A stretch of DNA of 64,000 bases, from the NCBI RefSeq assembly GCF_030929495.1, contig NZ_JAVFWN010000009.1, positions 186,001 through 250,000 on the forward strand, in the 5' to 3' direction. The translations under genes and the position numbers were made by a program. Positions 60,048 through 64,000 of this stretch are shown here, piece after piece. The notes under the pieces are model-generated. The model was given only the letters and a program-made list of their open reading frames with translations. It made no database searches and had not been told where the DNA came from. Within the stretch, counting starts at the first letter, position 1. Each line of letters begins with the position of its first letter. Source of the stretch: Nocardioides sp. LHD-245 (GTDB lineage Bacteria > Actinomycetota > Actinomycetes > Propionibacteriales > Nocardioidaceae).

Positions 60048-60815
60048 ATGGATCTGCAGCTGCACGGGCGCGTGGCGCTGGTGACCGGAGCCAGCGCCGG
60101 GATCGGGCGCGCCACCGCGCTCGCCCTCGCGGCGGAGGGAGCCGACCTCGTCCTGGTCGCACGCCGGCGCCCGCTCCTCGACGAGCTCGCCGGCGAGGTC
60201 GCCGAGGTGGCCGCCGCCGCGGGCCGGTCCACGGCGCCGCTCGTGATCGAGGCCGACCTCACCGACCCGCGGGCCGCCGCGCGGATCGCCGACACTGTCG
60301 CCGGCGAGCGCGGCGGGCTGGACGTCCTGGCCAACGTGGCGGGCGCGGCCGAGCAGCCGGGGGACGTCCTCACCGAGGAGCTCTGGCACCGGCAGTTCGA
60401 GCTCAACTTCCACTCCAAGCGCCGCCTCACCGACGCCGTGCTGCCCCTGCTGTGCTCCAGCGTGAGCGGGCGGGTGGTCAACTTCGTCGGACTGCTGGAG
60501 CCGAGCGTGGTGTCCGCGGCCCAGGCCGCGGTCGCCGCCTGCATCCTGTGGTCGAAGGCCCTGGCCCGCGCAGTGGCACCGGACGGGGTCACCGTCAACT
60601 GCATCGCCCCCGGCCGGATCGAGAGCGAGCAGGTCCGGCGCAGCTACCCCACCGAGGAGTCGCGGGCGGGTCTCATCCGCAGCCGGATCCCCGCCGGCCG
60701 CTTCGGCACCCCGGAGGAGGCCGCCGCACTCGTCGCCTTCCTCGCCTCCGGCCCCGCGTCGTACATCACCGGCGACATGTTCAGCGTCGACGGCGGCATG
60801 CACTGGTCGATCTAG
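60048..60815 (+). CDS. SDR-family protein lacking the catalytic triad
   Basis: A 255-residue short-chain dehydrogenase fold starting MDLQLHGRVALVTGASAGIGRATALAL after GGAGGA. Cofactor binding (TGASAGIG), LANVAGAAEQ, VNCIAPGRIES and SVDGGMHWSI are normal. The active-site stretch is RVVNFVGLLEPSVVSAAQAAVAACILWSKAL. Where the family has Ser...YSAAK it has Val-Gly...VSAAQ, so the Ser, Tyr and Lys are all replaced. It is probably not a standard dehydrogenase; a hydratase, pseudo-enzyme or partner role is possible. Controlled by KstR2-type operator 4. Confidence 0.85.
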   Translation: MDLQLHGRVALVTGASAGIGRATALALAAEGADLVLVARRRPLLDELAGEVAEVAAAAGRSTAPLVIEADLTDPRAAARIADTVAGERGGLDVLANVAGAAEQPGDVLTEELWHRQFELNFHSKRRLTDAVLPLLCSSVSGRVVNFVGLLEPSVVSAAQAAVAACILWSKALARAVAPDGVTVNCIAPGRIESEQVRRSYPTEESRAGLIRSRIPAGRFGTPEEAAALVAFLASGPASYITGDMFSVDGGMHWSI

Positions 60816-60828
60816 CTCACGGCAGATC

Positions 60829-60867
60829 GCTGCCGATCGCATCAACCTGGTTGATGCGATCGGCAGC
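60829..60867. terminator. Perfect long hairpin between convergent genes
   Basis: GCTGCCGATCGCATCAACC and GGTTGATGCGATCGGCAGC are exact complements around a single central T, a 39-base near-perfect palindrome. It lies 13 bases after the SDR stop and 12 bases before the LLM stop. A bidirectional terminator is likely, though no T-run is present. Confidence 0.8.
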
Positions 60868-60879
60868 GGTACGCCGACC

Positions 60880-61764
60880 TCAGAGGCCGACGATCTCGGC
60901 GTAGCGCCGCATGTCCCTCTCGTAGTTCTCGTCACCGATCCGGGGGGAGACCACGACCTCGTCGATGCCGAGGCGGAAGGCCTCCTCGATGTAGGCGCGG
61001 TCGTCCTCCCAGTCCTTCTCGGTGGTGCCCTTGCTGCGCCGGCCGACCTTGAGGGAGAGCTCGGACATGTCGCGTCCGGCGGCCTCCATCAGTACGGCGA
61101 GCTTCTCGGTGAAGACCTTGATGTCCTCATGGGTGCGGCTGTAGCCGGCCCAGCCGTCGCCGTACTTCACGATCCGCTCGAGGGTGGCCCGGCTGTTCCC
61201 GCCGACGATGACGGGCAGCCGCTTCTGCGCGGGCTTCGGGAAGCAGTAGAGCGGCTCGAACTCGACGAACTCCCCGGAGAACGTGGTCTCCTCGGCCTCG
61301 TCCCACAGGGCGCGCATGGCGGCGAGGTACTCGTTCATCCGCTCGCCGCGGCGCTCGAAGGGCACGTCCAGCGCGGCGTACTCCTCCTCGGACCAGCCGA
61401 CGCCGACGCCGAACTGGAACCGTCCGCCGCTGAGCCGGTCGATGCTGGCGATCTGGCGGGCGGTGATGATCGGGTTGCGCTGGGGTACGACGAACACGTA
61501 GGTGCCGATGCGCAGGTTCGTCGTCGCCGCGGCGATCGCGCCGGCCAGGACGAGGGGGTCGTGGACGCCCAGCATCCGGTGCACCTCCTGGGCGCCGCCG
61601 GACTCGTAGGGGTACTGCGAGCTGTAGCTCGGGAAGAACACGACGTGCTCCGGCAGCCACACGGAGTGGTAGCCGATCTCCTCGATCAGCTGTGCGGCGT
61701 CCATCGACCAGCGCCCGTCGCGCGGCCCGGATCCGGGGAAGAGCTCACTGATGCCCAGCTTCAC
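60880..61764 (-). CDS. LLM-class F420-dependent oxidoreductase
   Basis: A 294-residue luciferase-like oxidoreductase starting at the GTG at 61764 (VKLGISELFPGSGPRDGRWSMD), which overlaps the ligase stop by 4 bases. It has GYHSVWLPEHVVFFP, the cofactor-binding segment NPIITARQIASIDRLSGGRFQFGVGVGWSEEEY, KRLPVIVGGNSRATLERIVKYGDGW and the C-terminal KVGRRSKGTTEKDWEDDRAYIEEAF. It fits the subfamily of F420-dependent LLM proteins of about 290 residues. As third gene of an operon with an amidohydrolase and a CoA ligase, it probably reduces or oxidises a related intermediate. Confidence 0.88.
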   Translation of the reverse strand: MKLGISELFPGSGPRDGRWSMDAAQLIEEIGYHSVWLPEHVVFFPSYSSQYPYESGGAQEVHRMLGVHDPLVLAGAIAAATTNLRIGTYVFVVPQRNPIITARQIASIDRLSGGRFQFGVGVGWSEEEYAALDVPFERRGERMNEYLAAMRALWDEAEETTFSGEFVEFEPLYCFPKPAQKRLPVIVGGNSRATLERIVKYGDGWAGYSRTHEDIKVFTEKLAVLMEAAGRDMSELSLKVGRRSKGTTEKDWEDDRAYIEEAFRLGIDEVVVSPRIGDENYERDMRRYAEIVGL

Positions 61765-63347
61765 GGCTGGCCTCCTGTCGTGTCGGTCGAGCCGGCCGGG
61801 TCGGTCGAGCCGGCCAACTGCTCCTTGAGGACGTGCTTCATCACCTTCATCCCCGAGTTGCGGGGCAGCTCGGGAAGGAGGAAGAGATGGACCGGCTTCT
61901 TGTAGCCGGCCAGCTGCGAACGGGCGAAGTCGCGGACCTCGTCGACGGTCACGCCGGACCCGGGCCGCAGGACGACAGCGGCGGAGACGGCCTCGCCCCA
62001 GCGCTCGTCGGGCAGCCCGAAAACGGCGGCCTCGGTCACGTCGTCCATCAGCATGAGGACCCGCTCGACTTCGGCCGGGTACACGTTGGCGCCGCCGCTG
62101 ATGATCAGCTCCTGCGCGCGGCCGGTGAGGTAGTAGTAGCCGGCCTCGTCGCGGTAGCCGAGGTCGCCGGTGAAGTAGGAGCCGTCGCGCAGCGCGGCCG
62201 CGGTCTTCTCCGGCTGGTTGTGGTAGCCGGAGAACATGGTGTCGGCCTCGATGACCAGCTCGCCGACCTCGCCGGCCGGCAGCGGGTTCCCGTCGGCGTC
62301 GACGACCCGCATCGAGGACGTCGGCAGCGGCCGGCCCACGGTCTCGAAGATGCTGTCGGCGCCGCCGAGGCCGCGCCAGTCGGACCGGTTGGTGATGGTG
62401 ATCGGCCCGACCACCTCGGTCATGCCGTAGGTCTCCACAAGGCGGTCGTCGATCAGGGCGACCAGGTCGGAGGCGAGCTCGGGCGGCAGCGGCCCCCCGG
62501 AGTGGAGGACCGACTGCAGGGTGTCGAGGGCGGCCGGGTGGAGCCGCAGCGCCTCCATCAGGCCGGGGATGAGCGGCGTCAGCCCGAGGGTGAAGGTCGC
62601 CTTGTTCTCGACCATGTGCCGTCCCCACTCGTCGGGAGTGGCACCGGCGATGAAGGCGACGGTGCCGCCGGTGTAGAAGTGCGGGAAGATCACGCCCCAC
62701 AGCCCCGACACGAAGGACCAGCCGCCCGGGAAGGCGGCGTGTCCCTGGAGCGGGAAGCGGTACGCGTAGGGCACCAGCTTGACGCAGTTGACGACCGCCC
62801 GGTGGCTGACCAGGACGCCCTTGGGGAAGCCGGTGGTGCCGCTGGTGTAGCCGACGAGCGCGATGTCGTCGGGCGTCGCCGCACTGGGCACCGGCTGGTT
62901 CGACGCCGCCGCGAGGACGTCGTCGAAGGGCTCCGCGCCCGTCGGCGGGTTGTCGCCGATCGCGAGCCAGGCCGCGAGCCCGGTCCTGGTCGTCAGCTCC
63001 GCGGCGACGCCCGCGGCGCCGTCGGTGTGGACCAGCGCCACGGCGCCGGAGTCGGAGATGACGTAGTCGACCTCCGGCGCAGTGAGCCGGTCGTTGACAT
63101 GGACGGCGGTGTAGCCGCCGAGGGCGAGGCCGACGTAGACCTCCAGTGACTCGACGCGGTTGGCGCCGAGCATGGCGGCGACGAACGCGCCGGGCGCGAC
63201 CCCGCGGTCCCGGAGGGCGTGCGCGAGCCGCCAGCCGCGGTCGATGACCTCGCCGAAGGTACGGCGCTCCGCACCGACCGTGACCGCCACGTTGTCGTGG
63301 AAGCGCCGGCCGGCGTTGGCGAACAGGGCTCCGAGGGTGTCGCTCAT
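61761..63347 (-). CDS. Class I acyl-CoA ligase
   Basis: A 528-residue AMP-forming ligase from the ATG at 63347 (MSDTLGALFANAGRRFHDNVAVTVG), overlapping the amidohydrolase stop by 4 bases. P-loop GYTSGTTGFPKGVLVSHRA, VETYGMTEVVGPITITNRSDW, GYHNQPEKTAAALRDGSYFTGDLGYRDEAGYYYLTGRAQELIISGGANVYPAEVE-type hinge and RNSGMKVMKHVLKEQL (Lys shifted in context, Met-Lys-Val-Met-Lys) are visible. The last residues contain a duplicated GSTDxxG unit from an 18-bp tandem repeat in the DNA. It activates an unknown acid. A second ligase in the same island implies more than one substrate. Confidence 0.9.
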   Translation of the reverse strand: MSDTLGALFANAGRRFHDNVAVTVGAERRTFGEVIDRGWRLAHALRDRGVAPGAFVAAMLGANRVESLEVYVGLALGGYTAVHVNDRLTAPEVDYVISDSGAVALVHTDGAAGVAAELTTRTGLAAWLAIGDNPPTGAEPFDDVLAAASNQPVPSAATPDDIALVGYTSGTTGFPKGVLVSHRAVVNCVKLVPYAYRFPLQGHAAFPGGWSFVSGLWGVIFPHFYTGGTVAFIAGATPDEWGRHMVENKATFTLGLTPLIPGLMEALRLHPAALDTLQSVLHSGGPLPPELASDLVALIDDRLVETYGMTEVVGPITITNRSDWRGLGGADSIFETVGRPLPTSSMRVVDADGNPLPAGEVGELVIEADTMFSGYHNQPEKTAAALRDGSYFTGDLGYRDEAGYYYLTGRAQELIISGGANVYPAEVERVLMLMDDVTEAAVFGLPDERWGEAVSAAVVLRPGSGVTVDEVRDFARSQLAGYKKPVHLFLLPELPRNSGMKVMKHVLKEQLAGSTDPAGSTDTTGGQP

Positions 63348-64000
63348 GTCAGCTCCTTGAGGTCGAACAGCCGGCCGGCGTTGCCGGCGAGGAAGAGCCC
63401 GAGCTCGTCGTCGGCGAGGACCGCGGGATCGCCGTCGTACGGCGAGGCGAGGTCTCTCACCATGCTGACCCAGCGCTCCAGGTCCGCACCGTCCGGGTCC
63501 TCCTTCGGGCCCCGGATGATGTCGGAGCCGAAGACCAGGCGGTGCGCCCCGACCTGCGCGCGCATCGCGCGCACCCGGCGGCGGAACTCCGGGTAGTCGA
63601 CGGCCGCCACGCGCTGCCACAGCGACAGCTCGAGATAGGCGTGCTGCCACCCGGTCGCGCAGTCGAGCGCCTCGCTCCACCAGGCCTCGATGCCGGCGTG
63701 GGCGAAGGACACCCGCAGCGTCGGGTACGACGCCAGCAGGGCGCCGATCTCGGCGGGTCGGCAGCGGATCACCTGCAGGGGGTCGCCCCCGAGCGGGCTG
63801 CAGTGGATGACGGCGGGGATCTCCCGCTCGACCAGGGCCTCGAACAGCCAGGCGTGCGCGGGATCGCGCAGGTCCCAGCCGGCGGCGGGGTACAGCTTGA
63901 AGCCACGGCAGTGCGGGTGCGCGGCGGCGGCCTCGAAGAGGGCCCGGGCGTCGGGGTGGCGCGGGTCGAGGCCGGCGGCGAAGTAGAGCCGCCCCTCGTT
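63344..64000 (-). CDS. Amidohydrolase-family metal hydrolase (N-terminus beyond window)
   Basis: The C-terminal 218 residues of an amidohydrolase_2 (ACMSD-like TIM-barrel) protein; the gene enters from beyond position 64000. Visible are YFAAGLDPRHPDAR, CRGFKLYPAAGWD, IPAVIHCSPLGGDPL (metal-binding His), VSFAHAGIEAWWSEAL (second His), YLELSLWQ and VGAHRLVFGSDIIRG with the conserved Asp. The end FLAGNAGRLFDLKELT is the family end. Such enzymes hydrolyse or decarboxylate cyclic acids. It is the first visible gene of the operon with the ligase and LLM genes. Confidence 0.87.
   Translation of the reverse strand, partial: NEGRLYFAAGLDPRHPDARALFEAAAAHPHCRGFKLYPAAGWDLRDPAHAWLFEALVEREIPAVIHCSPLGGDPLQVIRCRPAEIGALLASYPTLRVSFAHAGIEAWWSEALDCATGWQHAYLELSLWQRVAAVDYPEFRRRVRAMRAQVGAHRLVFGSDIIRGPKEDPDGADLERWVSMVRDLASPYDGDPAVLADDELGLFLAGNAGRLFDLKELT

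Overview
The window is about 64 kb of very GC-rich, densely packed DNA with frequent GTG/TTG starts, 4-base stop/start overlaps and leaderless-looking promoters. This points to an actinomycete; a Nocardioides-like member of the Nocardioidaceae is the best inference. It carries 58 supportable protein genes, two of them cut by the window edges. One riboswitch, several operators, clear terminators and two families of short repeats are also present. No rRNA, tRNA, CRISPR array, transposase or phage gene was seen.

Layout. 1-5.5 kb: a surface-anchored zinc acquisition locus (substrate-binding lipoprotein, sortase-type anchored protein, secreted His-rich protein) behind a Zur-like box. 5.5-13.8 kb: HU protein, a 3-ketosteroid-dehydrogenase-like flavoprotein, a divergent MarR/VOC pair, CorA, a long GapB-type GAPDH, and a cell-wall hydrolase behind a c-di-AMP riboswitch. 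13.8-23.9 kb: a crotonase/LLM pair, then a PucR regulator followed by an amino-acid ABC importer, an FAD amine oxidoreductase, kbl and tdh. This second block reads as uptake of threonine or a related compound and its breakdown to glycine and acetyl-CoA. 24-33.4 kb: a D-lactate-dehydrogenase-like FAD/Fe-S protein, two SDRs behind a KstR-type palindrome, PEP carboxykinase, and a divergent ATPase-regulator/IclR pair. 33.5-38.4 kb: secreted beta-propeller-like proteins, a Pro-rich membrane protein and a duplicated 105-bp repeat around a terminator. 38.4-41.5 kb: an Lrp regulator divergent from 4-hydroxyphenylpyruvate dioxygenase, which is coupled to an amino-acid dehydrogenase.

41.5-53.2 kb is one long minus-strand unit: PucR-type regulator, fumarylacetoacetate-hydrolase family protein, cyclase, a complete branched-chain-type ABC importer, a carboxymuconolactone-decarboxylase-like protein, acyl-CoA ligase and thiolase. 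It looks like import and CoA-dependent degradation of an unidentified organic acid. 53.3-60.8 kb is a probable KstR2-type regulon: a TetR protein very like KstR2, a FadD3-like CoA ligase, two thioesterases, a Baeyer-Villiger monooxygenase and two SDRs. Three promoters carry perfect matches to the KstR2 operator consensus and a fourth carries a degenerate one. 60.9-64 kb is an operon of amidohydrolase, acyl-CoA ligase and F420-type LLM oxidoreductase.

Taken together, the second half of the window is a catabolic island for steroid-like, alicyclic or aromatic acids. PckG and the GapB-type GAPDH fit a gluconeogenic lifestyle on such substrates. The most unusual points are the circularly permuted surface domain inside the zinc-binding lipoprotein, the duplicated DHxHW modules, the perfect 51-bp inverted repeat at 7.4-7.6 kb, the nested palindrome at 26.9-27.0 kb, and two SDRs in the KstR2-type regulon that have lost catalytic residues.
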